NCBI GenBank assembly: GCA_937944245.1
Contig: CALDYY010000076.1
Location: 27,000-90,999 of the forward strand
Origin: an uncultured Saprospiraceae bacterium
Lineage (GTDB): Bacteria; Bacteroidota; Bacteroidia; Chitinophagales; Saprospiraceae
Length of the DNA: 64,000 nucleotides
Reading direction: 5' to 3'
This document shows, piece by piece, positions 1 to 10,294 of this stretch. The position numbers were made by a program, and so were the translations under genes. The notes beneath the pieces were generated by a model. That model was not told the DNA's origin and made no database searches. It saw only the letters and a program-made list of their open reading frames with translations. Positions within the stretch are counted from its first letter, which is position 1, and each line of letters opens with the position of its first letter.

Positions 1-57
1 CGCTATTTTATGGCATGGAATTTCTCCATTAACAATTTTAGTAAAAATACTAGCCAT
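1..57 (-). CDS. HIT family protein, N-terminal fragment
   Basis: The reverse strand opens with ATG at 57 and reads 19 codons (MASIFTKIVNGEIPCHKIA) before the window edge. This matches the typical start of small histidine-triad (HIT) nucleotide hydrolases, which begin with a phenylalanine-x-lysine-isoleucine stretch followed by GEIP. The catalytic HxHxH motif lies outside the window, so the family call rests on the N-terminus only. It follows greA by 63 bases on the same strand, and the two may be co-transcribed. Family members hydrolyse AMP-linked substrates. Confidence 0.7.
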   Translation of the reverse strand, partial: MASIFTKIVNGEIPCHKIA

Positions 58-120
58 GATTGATGTAGTTTTGGATAGGCTGCTTTTTGAATAAAACAGC
101 CTATTCTAATGTTACTTTAA

Positions 121-594
121 CTAAACAAAAATATCTAAAATTTCAAAAGATACTTTACCTACCGGTAATTCAACATTAGCAATTTCACCTATTTTTTTAC
201 CCAAAAGTCCTTTTCCCACGGGGGAAGTGACTGAAATTTTTCGCTCTTTCAAATCGGATTCTGATTCTGAAACCAAATGATAAACTAATGCTTTTTTGGT
301 TTTCAGATTTTTAATTTTTACTTTTGTCATTACCCTTACTTCGTTAGTATCAATCTCGCTAGGGTCTAGCACGCGCGCACTGGCTACTACTTTTTCTAAA
401 TTATTGATTTTCAATTCTAATAAGCCCTGTGCTTCTTTTGCTGCATCGTATTCTGCATTTTCAGAAAGATCTCCTTTCTCTCTAGCCTCAGCAATAGCTT
501 TTGCAGCCTCTTGTCTTCCATTTGATTTTAATTCCTCTAACTCTGCTCGTAGTTTGTCATACGCTTCTTGCGACATATAATGAATCCCCGCCAT
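121..594 (-). CDS. greA: Transcription elongation factor GreA
   Basis: GreA enters the secondary channel of RNA polymerase and stimulates cleavage of backtracked RNA so that stalled elongation can resume. The 157-residue product has the usual GreA length. Residues 1-75 form the N-terminal coiled coil, with the conserved GDLSENAEYDAAKE segment carrying the acidic tip residues. Residues 80-157 form the FKBP-like domain, with the typical SPVGKGLLGKKIGE stretch near the end. The start at 594 gives MAGIHYMSQEAYDKL; an internal Met7 is possible, but family members usually begin with a few residues before the MT/MS-x-E-G/A motif. The gene is on the reverse strand, directly upstream of the HIT gene. 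Confidence 0.96.
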   Translation of the reverse strand: MAGIHYMSQEAYDKLRAELEELKSNGRQEAAKAIAEAREKGDLSENAEYDAAKEAQGLLELKINNLEKVVASARVLDPSEIDTNEVRVMTKVKIKNLKTKKALVYHLVSESESDLKERKISVTSPVGKGLLGKKIGEIANVELPVGKVSFEILDIFV

Positions 595-992
595 AACACT
601 TTAGTTTTAGTTTTAAAAATACTTTGGCGTTAATCCACACATAGTGGATATACCAAAACTGTTTTACTTGATTATTCTATGATAAAATTTAAAAATTTTA
701 GTACCCAGAAATGAATAATTAATTTCTGAATTCTAATACGCACCGATTTATAAGGTGAAATCTTGCGATTGAGGATTAGTTATTAATTTTTTTATCTAAC
801 CATTTTAATATCAACATATATCTCGCTCGATTTGTAAGAATAATTCCTCCTTACTGCCTATAAAAATGCAAGGACGTTTCTCTTAGTATAAGATTTAAGA
901 GAAACGTCCTTATCATGTCTATTAATTACAAAGATACAAACTTTCTATTAAGTAAGAAAGTTTTTTTTGCTATTAAATATTTTTTTTACTAA
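595..992. other. Intergenic region, 398 bp
   Basis: This A/T-rich spacer lies between greA and the PorV-like gene, both on the reverse strand. Apart from the terminator at 870-911 I see no coding potential or RNA gene. A small inverted repeat (TCCAC-N5-GTGGA near 632-646) lies upstream of greA and could be an operator, but nothing else supports that. No clear TAnnTTTG promoter was found for greA. Confidence 0.6.
870..911 (-). terminator. Intrinsic terminator of the surface cassette
   Basis: A perfect 16-bp stem (870-885 with 896-911) closes a 10-nt loop. Read on the reverse strand it is followed by GCATTTTTA, a short T tract. It lies 82 bases beyond the stop of the PorV-like gene and probably ends the three-gene transcript coming from 9920. 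Confidence 0.8.
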
Positions 993-2036
993 CTACAAGC
1001 TAATTCTCACTGAGAAATTATGCGTGCCATCCCAAAGACGAGTTTGACGGTAGGCATAATCAATACCTAATGTATTACTTTTATTTTCCTTACTTAACGG
1101 GATATTAAAGCTCATTCCAGCGCACAAGCCTGTGTAAATAGAAGCAATTTCTACGTTACTAGAACCAAACTCATATTTGTAGCCTCCTCTTACTTGAAAA
1201 AGATTATTCAAAGAATATTCAATACCTCCGCCAAATTGATCTTGAGAAAATGAATTAGAAGTAAAGTTACCAACTACGGTAAGTTTATTCATTTCATCGA
1301 AATTAATATCGTAAGCTAACCCTATGTTTAGTGCCGAGGGCAACTCAAATGTGCCTGCGCGCTGATTTAGCGTAATTCTATAGCTGGTTTCACTGTTAGG
1401 TGCTGGTGATGCTACTGCTAAGCCTTGCCCTTGAAAACGCATAGGAGAACCTACATTTCTTAAAGAGATACCAAATTTGAAGTTATCTTTCGGACCAGTC
1501 ACATACTGTACCCCTGCATCCAGTGCAATCCCAAAAGCAGATATTTCTTGAGTGGACTCGTTGATAGCGCGCACCAAAATACCAACAGATACCTTATTTT
1601 CAAAAGTATGAGCGTATCCTAATCCCAAGTGAAAAAAACTAGGTGAAAAAGTAGCTCCAGTACCTTCAGGCTGTTGTGTAGTTGTTACGGGAATATCGCC
1701 TAAATCCAGAGCCATAAGGCTTATACCAAATGCACCGTTTTTTCCTACTCTTTGAGCAATACCAAAAGCATTTTTATTAATGTTTGTGCCTCTTAAATAG
1801 AGCGCATGGCTCACATAAATATCTGTTTTGTTAATTCGACCAAGCCCTGCAACATTCAGACGCATAGCTTCTACACCAAAAACATTAGCCGTCGTCATAG
1901 AGTGTAATCCTGCACTTCTTGCCCAAGGATTCATCAGTAATTCAGAAGCGCCAGCTTCTCCTTGTCGGTCAGGATTTCCCGCATATAGCCCAGTTGTGAT
2001 GAGTAAACTCAGGAGAAGTAAAAGTTTATGTTTCAT
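993..2036 (-). CDS. PorV/PorQ-family outer membrane beta-barrel protein
   Basis: This 347-residue product has a signal peptide (residues 1-19, MKHKLLLLLSLLITTGLYAG). The rest is rich in alternating hydrophobic and aromatic strands and ends in a typical barrel terminus (HNFSVRISL). The N-terminal segment around residues 28-65 (GASELLMNPWARSAG, then a VFGVEAMRLNVAGL stretch) fits PorV/PorQ proteins, FadL-like barrels. PorV itself shuttles cargo of the type IX secretion system to the cell surface. It is the last gene of a reverse-strand cassette after a TonB receptor and a giant secreted protein, so it may serve that cargo specifically. Whether it is the genome's main PorV or a dedicated paralogue cannot be told here. 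Confidence 0.8.
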   Translation of the reverse strand: MKHKLLLLLSLLITTGLYAGNPDRQGEAGASELLMNPWARSAGLHSMTTANVFGVEAMRLNVAGLGRINKTDIYVSHALYLRGTNINKNAFGIAQRVGKNGAFGISLMALDLGDIPVTTTQQPEGTGATFSPSFFHLGLGYAHTFENKVSVGILVRAINESTQEISAFGIALDAGVQYVTGPKDNFKFGISLRNVGSPMRFQGQGLAVASPAPNSETSYRITLNQRAGTFELPSALNIGLAYDINFDEMNKLTVVGNFTSNSFSQDQFGGGIEYSLNNLFQVRGGYKYEFGSSNVEIASIYTGLCAGMSFNIPLSKENKSNTLGIDYAYRQTRLWDGTHNFSVRISL

Positions 2037-2129
2037 AATTCATTGAAATTTAAGCCTAAAATAAACTAATTTTGAAGATTAGTTGGAGTAGAACATCATT
2101 TTAATGCCCTACTCCATAAATCAATACTA

Positions 2130-5100
2130 TTATAATCCTGATGGGTCAAATTGGCGCGCTACGCCAAACCATTTAACGACTTTCTGTCCTAATTCACCTG
2201 CATCAATGTGAATTAAATACACTCCACTTGCTACCGGAATACCCTTGCTATTTTTCAAATCCCACTCTAAGGCAGGTGAAATTTGATTACGCTCAATGGC
2301 TCGATTGTTAGAACGAGGACCTGGTATGGCACCCAATTCATTTCTGTTATATTCACGAATAAACTTACCATCTAAAGTGTAAATCTTCACAACACATTTT
2401 GCTGGTAAATTTGTAATCTTCACAATATTGCTAAACTGTGAGTTTTCGTAAGCTGAATAACCATAGTATGGATTCGGTACAACATTGATATCGTCTAGTG
2501 GTGATTCTGCCGCTTGCGCATTTAATTCGGTTGCCTGTACCCCTTCTAACTTGAATTGATAAGTTGGATAACCATTGAATGCTCCTGTTCCTTTCACTAC
2601 TTGATATGGATTATCCACTCTCAACTTAATAGTTAAATCATTAGGAATCAAGCCTTGAGCGTAGGATAATAAACGTTGACCTTGAGGAAGCACCGGAATA
2701 GCTGTCCAAGTAATATTTTGCAAGACATTTACCTTTCTTAGGGCAGGCTGACCTGGTGCTAGACGTTGACGCAATAACTCACATTCATCGTAAGGCTGCC
2801 TAGTTACATATATGTAGTGTCTGCCACCTAAAATTCCGTTAATTCTAAAAAAGTTATTAGCAGTTTCTGTGGTAGGTATATTAAGTTGGTCTGTTGGATT
2901 CCACATCATATCTCGACCTGTAAAGCCAGTAGCATTAATTTGGAAGCCACTAAAATTAATTACATTGCCACCATAAATTGAATTTTCCCCAAAGAAAATA
3001 TTGAGTCGCCTACCCGTTTCCACATCAATAGCATAACCTGGAAACCAACCCATGCCTACTGTTCCACTAGCATCGGGGTCTGGCAAACCATCGCCATTAG
3101 TATCTTCTTTACTTACAGAAGGTACGTTTCTTAGGTCAAAAAATCTGCTATTACCTTGCGTTGGTACACCATTTATCAACTGGGCGTCAAAATTGTCGAA
3201 GGTTTCAATTACTACACAACGACTCCATTTTGATTTATCTGATGTGAACACAATATCTACATTGTTCAATTCACTTAACGGATTGTTGCTTCTAACAAGT
3301 GTACCACCATTACCACCAACAGACTGAGACCACGCTGGAGAAAAATAGCCGATACCAAGTTGATCTGGTCTTGATCTCCAATCGGTTAAAGTATAAGGTA
3401 CAAACCAGCCTCTGCCAATTCTAGTTAATGCCTGTCGGGGGTCTAACACCTCATCAGGTTCTCCAAAGCCTGTTGCAACAAAGTTTGTAAATTGGTCTGC
3501 ATCGTCTGGAATGGCATTAAACCAAAGCGGTTTAGTCAAGTCTTTATATACTACATCTGCACCGATAGCTCCATTAATTCTATCTCTAGTTTGCCCAACA
3601 TCTGGTGTTTGACCAATGGCAACACTAAAGCCATATTCTGGTAGAATTTGGTCGTTCAATTCCGCAATCGTCTTTTCGGAGAAAAGTTCAACATTACGGT
3701 CATTATCAATCAATTTCCATCTTGCGCCTGGGTCAAGAACATTATTAGAAAGGTCTCTATCTACAAACGTAAGCGTAAATTTACCGTCTTTAACTTTGAA
3801 TGGATTGAAGATACTAATATCTATTGGACCTGCTCCAGCATTATAGACAATTTCACCGTTGAAGCTACCGTTGAGAATCTTGTCTTTTGTTTCGTCGGAC
3901 ATATCCAAAAAGTTACTACCAGCACCTACACCATCAATACGAGTAATGACAGCACCATCACCATAATTAGCCTTTAATTCTTGATAAACCACTGGTCGAG
4001 GGATAACAGTGTAGAAAGGATTTGTACCATCGCCTATATTTCTTCGTCCTTCTAAATAAGGTTCTCGCTGACCTACTCCTGTTTTTGGGTCATAATCTTC
4101 GTAATTATTGTGCGCATAGGCTACAGCAGTAAAATAATATTTCTTGTGGTTAACGAGCCTTCTATCTCCTTCCGCAAATTGGTCCTCCGTAACTCTAAAT
4201 GTGTTTTTAATACCTGTATTTGAGCCGTTTACTTTCAGTGTTGGTGCATAAAAAGTTTCTTCTAACGGACTTTCTTGCTCCACCCAGTTAAATATCTTAC
4301 TAATATCGTTTCTTAAATCTGCTTGATACACTAGGCGTGCTCTATCTGGATTTTCCAAGTCACCCAATGTTACGTCAGGTCCAGCTAATTGATAAATTTT
4401 GTAGCCTTCAAATTTATATAAAGTATCTTTTGCAAACTCTGGAATTTGTAATCCTCTTTGTGCATATTGCTCGAAAGCGTTATTGGATTGAATAGTATCA
4501 TTGGTAATCACGACAATAATTTCTCTGTCCAACTCTATAAAATCCAAATCTGGCGCGTCAGGTCCATCTGTCAATTCAAAACAGTTATCAAATAGTGCCT
4601 GCGCAATATCATCTGCAAATTGTAAAGCCTTAATATCGGGACATGGATAAAGTTGTTTTGGCACCCAAACTACACCGATAATTAACTCATTAACTGCTCC
4701 TGGATCAAGTCGGAAAGGTCCTGATGCTTGAATGGTTCGTCTATCCAAATTTGGGTCTGTACCCTGACTGCACATAGACCACTCATTACTTCTTGCAGGA
4801 TTTCCTGGAAAAGCATATTTTATTGGTGCGCCATCTTGGTAAGCATCATCCCCGAAAGTGAAAGGAGAACCATCGCGCCATGAACCCGAAAGATAATTAT
4901 AATATTCTTGCGCATTATTTGGGTCGGTTGTACCTGGAGGCGCACCACCAATACCTCTATTGTTGAAGTACGTAAAAGAAGACATCCCGATTTCTTCAAA
5001 GTTCTCATTCAAAGGTCCTCTGAAATAATCCACACCAAGTATAGGAATTTCCTCACAGTAAGTATTTGTACCTTGTTCGCAATTACAACCAGTGCTACCA

Positions 5101-6113
5101 TCTACTGCATCAGAGTTATACACAAAAGCTAAACTACGAAGTGTATCACAACCCACATAATCATCTGTAAAACAGCCTAAATCTGGGTCAACCCACATTG
5201 CAAAAAACATACTATCAATACTTTCAATGGCACGATTAATCAACTTATAACGCTGAAAGGTCATGTCGTTGATTTGGTCATTTGTAGCATAGCTAAAGGC
5301 TTGCACTTGCACCTCCATCTGAATAGGATCGCCTCTTGTTTCAGAGTGAATATTTCCAGCATCATTATAAATCCAGAAAATCATCTCGTCTGGGTATTGC
5401 GGTTCAGGGCAACCTCTAATTTCAATGATTGGATAATCTCCTTGATCTGGTTCGTAAAATCCATCGCCATCTCTATCCCAGAAACCCGCTAAGCCTTGTG
5501 TGGTATTGGGTAATTCAAATCGGTGAATATCGAAGAAAAACTGATTGCCACGTGCAGGCCAGCCTCTAACATTTCTCGGAATAGTTCGAGGATCATACGA
5601 TTTTCCTTCTTTTATGCTGGCTTCATAATTGCGTAAATGCTCGTCAATTTCTTCACCTGTAACGCGGAAAAAGCGATCCCACTTTGCACAAGTCGCTTGG
5701 TCAATTGTACCTGTAACAGGGTCCAAAGGACCTGGCCAGAAATCTGCTCTACCAGTAGAGCGTCCATAAGTTTGGGCTGCCACCTTTAAGTTTCCTGCTG
5801 GGTCAACACCACCTAACCAAACAGCACCTGCAAAAATAGAAGATACCTCTGGTTGACCTGCCGGCACTTTGGGCACCACGTAACGACCATCTCTGGAGTT
5901 CCACCAAACATCTCCTCCCGTCAAAAGTCTTGCACGGACATTGTTAATTGCTTGATCTATCTGTGCAACAGCAGGATCGCAGTTATTTCTAAATTCTACC
6001 TGCTGCTTTTTCTGTTGCTTTTGCTCCTCTTGGGGATTAATGTAGGCAAAACTTTGATTGACCACACTCAGTACAATAAAACTGAGCATTAAAAACTTTA
6101 GTAGTTGTTTCAT
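2130..6113 (-). CDS. Giant secreted protein with T9SS type A-like C-terminus
   Basis: The start is placed at 6113, where a lysine followed by a hydrophobic signal peptide (MKQLLKFLMLSFIVLSVVNQ) begins; the reading frame stays open for 14 more codons upstream without signal-like character. The product has about 1327 residues. It contains acidic calcium-binding-like loops (DRDGDGFYEP, DTNGDGLPDPD) and a cysteine-rich patch near CNCEQGTNTYC. The C-terminus has the form VVPNPYYGYS...KIYTLDGKFI...GVYLIHIDAGE, like T9SS sorting or FlgD-Ig-like domains, but with about 20 further residues after the usual end. It lies 93 bases after a TonB receptor gene and 93 before a PorV-like gene. I do not recognise a catalytic domain, so the substrate is unknown. 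Confidence 0.75.
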   Translation of the reverse strand: MKQLLKFLMLSFIVLSVVNQSFAYINPQEEQKQQKKQQVEFRNNCDPAVAQIDQAINNVRARLLTGGDVWWNSRDGRYVVPKVPAGQPEVSSIFAGAVWLGGVDPAGNLKVAAQTYGRSTGRADFWPGPLDPVTGTIDQATCAKWDRFFRVTGEEIDEHLRNYEASIKEGKSYDPRTIPRNVRGWPARGNQFFFDIHRFELPNTTQGLAGFWDRDGDGFYEPDQGDYPIIEIRGCPEPQYPDEMIFWIYNDAGNIHSETRGDPIQMEVQVQAFSYATNDQINDMTFQRYKLINRAIESIDSMFFAMWVDPDLGCFTDDYVGCDTLRSLAFVYNSDAVDGSTGCNCEQGTNTYCEEIPILGVDYFRGPLNENFEEIGMSSFTYFNNRGIGGAPPGTTDPNNAQEYYNYLSGSWRDGSPFTFGDDAYQDGAPIKYAFPGNPARSNEWSMCSQGTDPNLDRRTIQASGPFRLDPGAVNELIIGVVWVPKQLYPCPDIKALQFADDIAQALFDNCFELTDGPDAPDLDFIELDREIIVVITNDTIQSNNAFEQYAQRGLQIPEFAKDTLYKFEGYKIYQLAGPDVTLGDLENPDRARLVYQADLRNDISKIFNWVEQESPLEETFYAPTLKVNGSNTGIKNTFRVTEDQFAEGDRRLVNHKKYYFTAVAYAHNNYEDYDPKTGVGQREPYLEGRRNIGDGTNPFYTVIPRPVVYQELKANYGDGAVITRIDGVGAGSNFLDMSDETKDKILNGSFNGEIVYNAGAGPIDISIFNPFKVKDGKFTLTFVDRDLSNNVLDPGARWKLIDNDRNVELFSEKTIAELNDQILPEYGFSVAIGQTPDVGQTRDRINGAIGADVVYKDLTKPLWFNAIPDDADQFTNFVATGFGEPDEVLDPRQALTRIGRGWFVPYTLTDWRSRPDQLGIGYFSPAWSQSVGGNGGTLVRSNNPLSELNNVDIVFTSDKSKWSRCVVIETFDNFDAQLINGVPTQGNSRFFDLRNVPSVSKEDTNGDGLPDPDASGTVGMGWFPGYAIDVETGRRLNIFFGENSIYGGNVINFSGFQINATGFTGRDMMWNPTDQLNIPTTETANNFFRINGILGGRHYIYVTRQPYDECELLRQRLAPGQPALRKVNVLQNITWTAIPVLPQGQRLLSYAQGLIPNDLTIKLRVDNPYQVVKGTGAFNGYPTYQFKLEGVQATELNAQAAESPLDDINVVPNPYYGYSAYENSQFSNIVKITNLPAKCVVKIYTLDGKFIREYNRNELGAIPGPRSNNRAIERNQISPALEWDLKNSKGIPVASGVYLIHIDAGELGQKVVKWFGVARQFDPSGL

Positions 6114-6212
6114 ATTTAATTCAATATAGAATTTAAAATGGAATTTAGTTGGCAAGCCGCTTACTGTTTTTAAACTTCATCACTTACCACTCAATTCTTA
6201 ATCTTATTCTAG

Positions 6213-9200
6213 TTAAAAATTGTAAATAACTCCCCCAAATATTCTTCTAGGCAAAGAAAAGAACTCTGGATTCAAGATTGCCCATTGATATGCTGCTAAA
6301 AAGGACTCTACTTCACGAGTAGAGCCTTGTATGGTCGCTATTTGGTTCAACCCTCTAGCGGAAGCTAAATAACCATCATCGTAAGGCGAACCCGTTGCAG
6401 AGTAAACATTTAACACATTTTCACGGTCTAACAAGTTTGATACCCTGACGTAAGCGTTTAACCTTCCTCCTTTTGGCATTTTGAAATCTTTATCCACTCT
6501 CACATTTAATGTAAAAACCCAGGGTTTTCGCGCTCCATTCAGAGCACCCGTAAAGCCCGTTCCGTCTAATTGTAATGGCTGAATGGTAGCTGTGTATGGA
6601 CGACCAGAAACAGCATTAGCATTTAAGTTTACCCCAAAGTTGGATAATATATCTGTATTACCAATTCTTGGACCATTGTATCGTTTTCCTGAGCCATAGC
6701 GATAATCTAATACTGCCACAAAGCGGTGACGCTCATCAAAATCCAATGGAATTAAGTTTCTAATGTTTCCTCTGGAAGTTAAACCTCTTTGAGAATCAGA
6801 ATCAGAACCTGTACCATCTGCGAATTGTAGGGTATAATTGGCTTGCAAGGAAACATTACCCGTTCTTCTTAAATCATATGCTAATGAAAAACCTTTCACT
6901 GTACCAAAGTCAATGTTGTCATAAGTAGAATATTGATTGACAATGGGTACTGGAAAGAAAGTTCTTCGCTGAATCATATCTCGCTGTTCTTTGTAATAAG
7001 CGGATAATTTTAATGCGGAAGAAGCAGATAATTGTTGCTGAAAACCTACCTCATAGCTGATTGTCTTTTGAGGTTGTAAGTTAGGGTTATTGCGAATGCC
7101 TGTAAGGTCTGTGAAATAAAAGTAGTCATAGGCGGTGGCAATTGTATTGGATGGTGGACGAGAAGTCAAGATGTCGTAATGTGCAAAGAAGTTTGCTTGC
7201 TCGGAAATAGGAAAAGAAAATGCTAATCTCGGCATCCAGTTGAGTGTAGGTTCATAATCTTGAAAGGAAACTGATGGGTCAAAATCTCTACTTTTGATAA
7301 AGTTTGCCACAGAGTTCACACGATCATCTGCATAAGAAGGAAATACTAGACCACCTGGAAATATCTCAATCGGACTGTTGGCAGGAGTCCCGTTAGCAAA
7401 ATACCATTGGTCGCCATCGCGATAGGCTTGCACTGCTGAACCACCATCGTTGACGTAAACTTTAAAATCATCACCAATATTTCCTGGACGCTCAAACTCA
7501 CTGTTTATCGTATGAAAGTCTGATGCACCTTGAATTTCATACAAGGAATAAGGGTCTTTGAGAACTTGAGTATTGGCATCGTAACGTTCTACACGGAGTC
7601 CAACTCTAAAAATAATATCTCTAAAAGTAAACTTATCTTGAAGATAGGCGGCTGCCAGTATGGGTCTGTTAGGTGCTACGGGAAAAGTTCTTACGCCGTT
7701 GGCATCAGTAGCCGTAAAGAAATCATTGAATGTACCGTTAAATTCATTGCCTAGATAGTCGTAGCCATAATAGTTCAAAATGCCTTGGTCGTTCAACTCT
7801 TTAGCGGAGAACATACTTAAATCAAACTGGTCGGGGCGCAAACCATCTACATTGACAAAGCTAGTCAATGGCTGCCCAGTAAAATTGCGTATGCTTCTAT
7901 AAAATTTATTATCAGGATTTTCTACTATGGAAAGCTCTAACAAAGCAGTTGTTGGGAATCCTGGCACTGTAAACGAAGCAATAGAGTCTGCATTTTCCGC
8001 AATCCCTTGTATGTGATTGTTGGCTTGTTGTCTAGCTACATCCCAAAGATTTCTTGGAAAAACATCATATCTTCTATTAATTCTTTGCTCATACCAAACG
8101 CCAAATTCTATGCTGTGTCTGCCCTTGTTGGAGCTACCTTTAGGAATAAAATCAAAAGAACTACTAGCATTGAAATTATATAAATCATTATTATTTCTTC
8201 TCGCTAAGTTATAGACCCAACCTACGTTGGTATGAAAACCCCAAGAATCTTCAAATTGGTCTGATATTCTTCCGTTCACGGCATAAAAATCATCTCGACC
8301 AAGCCCTGCTGAGGCACTAGGTTGTCCAAAAAAGAATACTATGCTATTAGGTACTTGGCTATTTAATCCTTCACCAGTGTTATTAATGTCGAGGGCATTA
8401 TTGTAATTTGCTAGTACTGGATTGGATGTTCCAGGTGTATATCCACGTAAGATTTGTCGATAGTCTGTGTGAATTAGAGTTCCTGTAGTAGGATCAAAAT
8501 TAAAAGTAGGAATCCACTCAAAATCAAAATTACCTACATAGCCATAGTCAAAGTAATTATCGCCGTGCCGAGTGTCCCCTCTAGTATTTCTTGTATTTTC
8601 ATAGCCAAATTGGAGTGTATAAGAAGCATTTCTGATTGTTCCTGTGTTGTTTTCTTCAGCTAAATTACTAGAAAGGCGATGCCTTAGACGAACATTTCCT
8701 CTTAATAACTCATTGTTATCAGAAGGATTATTATGACTATTTAAAACTCTCCATCTATGCTCACCTCGAGTAGAACCTCGCGATACTATATTTCCTTGTG
8801 GGGTAAAGAAATCCTCGCTATTGCTGTAAGCTCCAGTGAAAGAAATGTCAATAGCATCTGTTATTTTTGCATCTATTTTTGCGTTGAGGTCATAACGTGT
8901 AAAATCTTCAAATGGTCTTACTCGTTGTGCTTGCACATCTTCTAATGTAGTAAAATCAGCAGCGACAAAAGGAGAGCGAACACCATTTTTAGAAGTTCTA
9001 ATAACTACAGGACTGGCTTCTAATTTTTTCAATGCTTCATCTGAAACTCGGTATATGTCAGTGGCAGATGGGTTGTCATCGAGTTGATAAGTGTAACGCC
9101 CTGAAAGACGTATCCCAATCAAAGGCTGTCCAGAGGACTTTTTTAATAAAGGTCCACTAAGATTAAAACCAACTAAACGATTATTATAAGGATCGAATAT

Positions 9201-9920
9201 TTCTGAAGTTTCCGCCTCGAAACCACCTGTCCATTTTCTATCGAATCCCTTAGTTGTTATAGAAATTACACCACCTGTTACGTCGCCATAGCGCGCTTCC
9301 ACGCCACCTGTAATGACTTGTAACTGGTCTATTTCAGATTCTGGAATTAAGGCACTTGAACCTGATACCCGAACACCATCAATGTAGTAGTCAGTAGCAT
9401 CTGTTCTCGAACCACGCACGGATATAGCCCTTCCTTCATCTGCAGAAGATAAACCAGCAGTAGTTGCCGCAATAGCATTGATATTTCTTAAAGGCAGATT
9501 TCTAATTTGTTCACTGGTAATGGTTTGCCCTTGTGTCGTATTATCTTGTTCTACAAGCGGAATACGATAGCCGATGACTTCAACATCATTTTCCAGTAAA
9601 ATACCTGCGGATAATTTTACATCGAGCTTATTGCTTCTTCCTGCAAAAACTACAACCCCCTCTTGTTGTTGAGATTGATAGCCAGTGTAAGAAAAAGTTA
9701 TTTCATAATTACCTGGGTCAATGGGGCTAATGTTGTAATTCCCATCAAAATCGGTTGTTGTTCCCCCAGTATATACTCCATTTTTGGTAATTAAAATAGA
9801 GGCTGAAATAAGCGGTTCACCACTATCAGCATCCGTTACTTTACCCATAAGAGAGGTTTGAGCAGACAGCGAAATAGTTAGCAAAAAGAAGAATGCAAAT
9901 GAGCGTAGAATACGTATCAT
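6213..9920 (-). CDS. TonB-dependent receptor with carboxypeptidase-regulatory N-domain
   Basis: This 1235-residue outer membrane transporter takes up an unidentified ligand using TonB-ExbBD energy. Residues 1-20 are a signal peptide (ending LSAQ). Residues 22-110 form a carboxypeptidase-D regulatory-like domain (GKVTDADSGEPLISASILI...TDFDGNYNI). Residues 125-225 form the plug, with the IRNLPLRNINAIAATTAGL and SVRGSRTDATDYYIDGVRV segments and VEARYGDVTGGVISITTKG. The rest is a large 22-strand barrel ending in IFGGVIYNF. It heads a reverse-strand cassette with the giant secreted protein and the PorV-like protein. A TATCTTTG -7 element lies 60 bases upstream. No SusD partner is present, so this is not a classical glycan utilisation locus. 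Confidence 0.92.
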   Translation of the reverse strand: MIRILRSFAFFFLLTISLSAQTSLMGKVTDADSGEPLISASILITKNGVYTGGTTTDFDGNYNISPIDPGNYEITFSYTGYQSQQQEGVVVFAGRSNKLDVKLSAGILLENDVEVIGYRIPLVEQDNTTQGQTITSEQIRNLPLRNINAIAATTAGLSSADEGRAISVRGSRTDATDYYIDGVRVSGSSALIPESEIDQLQVITGGVEARYGDVTGGVISITTKGFDRKWTGGFEAETSEIFDPYNNRLVGFNLSGPLLKKSSGQPLIGIRLSGRYTYQLDDNPSATDIYRVSDEALKKLEASPVVIRTSKNGVRSPFVAADFTTLEDVQAQRVRPFEDFTRYDLNAKIDAKITDAIDISFTGAYSNSEDFFTPQGNIVSRGSTRGEHRWRVLNSHNNPSDNNELLRGNVRLRHRLSSNLAEENNTGTIRNASYTLQFGYENTRNTRGDTRHGDNYFDYGYVGNFDFEWIPTFNFDPTTGTLIHTDYRQILRGYTPGTSNPVLANYNNALDINNTGEGLNSQVPNSIVFFFGQPSASAGLGRDDFYAVNGRISDQFEDSWGFHTNVGWVYNLARRNNNDLYNFNASSSFDFIPKGSSNKGRHSIEFGVWYEQRINRRYDVFPRNLWDVARQQANNHIQGIAENADSIASFTVPGFPTTALLELSIVENPDNKFYRSIRNFTGQPLTSFVNVDGLRPDQFDLSMFSAKELNDQGILNYYGYDYLGNEFNGTFNDFFTATDANGVRTFPVAPNRPILAAAYLQDKFTFRDIIFRVGLRVERYDANTQVLKDPYSLYEIQGASDFHTINSEFERPGNIGDDFKVYVNDGGSAVQAYRDGDQWYFANGTPANSPIEIFPGGLVFPSYADDRVNSVANFIKSRDFDPSVSFQDYEPTLNWMPRLAFSFPISEQANFFAHYDILTSRPPSNTIATAYDYFYFTDLTGIRNNPNLQPQKTISYEVGFQQQLSASSALKLSAYYKEQRDMIQRRTFFPVPIVNQYSTYDNIDFGTVKGFSLAYDLRRTGNVSLQANYTLQFADGTGSDSDSQRGLTSRGNIRNLIPLDFDERHRFVAVLDYRYGSGKRYNGPRIGNTDILSNFGVNLNANAVSGRPYTATIQPLQLDGTGFTGALNGARKPWVFTLNVRVDKDFKMPKGGRLNAYVRVSNLLDRENVLNVYSATGSPYDDGYLASARGLNQIATIQGSTREVESFLAAYQWAILNPEFFSLPRRIFGGVIYNF

Positions 9921-10294
9921 ATGTTTTTATTTACTGCATTACAGTCAATGCTTTATACATAAACTAGCATTTAACTGAACAAAGATAACTTTGTTTATGA
10001 ATTAACGAATTAAAGGTGTGGTTTGTGTATTATTTTGTTGATTAACTTTTATGTTATGCAATTTTAGGAAAAGATAAGTTGATTTCAAAAGAAGTTGACC
10101 AATTTTAATTGTTAAGAAAAAGAATGTAGCATTTAGGAAATTCAAAATGCTTAATAATTACCATGCAGCAATTTTATCTTAAAATTTGATAATCAAACGG
10201 TTATAAAGTAAATTAAGATAATAATAACTTTAAAACAGTTTTCAACACTTACTGTTACTATGACACAAAATTTAACAATTAAAATTTTTATTTT
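9921..10294. other. Divergent intergenic region, 374 bp
   Basis: This very A/T-rich spacer separates the reverse TonB receptor gene from the forward peroxiredoxin gene. It contains the receptor -7 element described separately. I found no consensus TAnnTTTG site for the peroxiredoxin, no ORF of note and no stable hairpin. Confidence 0.6.
9980..9987 (-). promoter_or_regulatory. -7 promoter element of the TonB receptor cassette
   Basis: On the reverse strand the octamer TATCTTTG matches the Bacteroidota -7 consensus TAnnTTTG exactly and lies 60 bases upstream of the receptor start codon. A TTTG box at the expected -33 position is not evident, so the promoter is only half supported. Confidence 0.5.

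Noticed and set aside
3648..3977. A 109-codon forward reading frame opposite the giant secreted protein
   Set aside because: It lies entirely inside a well-supported gene on the other strand and shows no domain, signal peptide or promoter. The same applies to the frames at 29926-30402 and 54304-54662.
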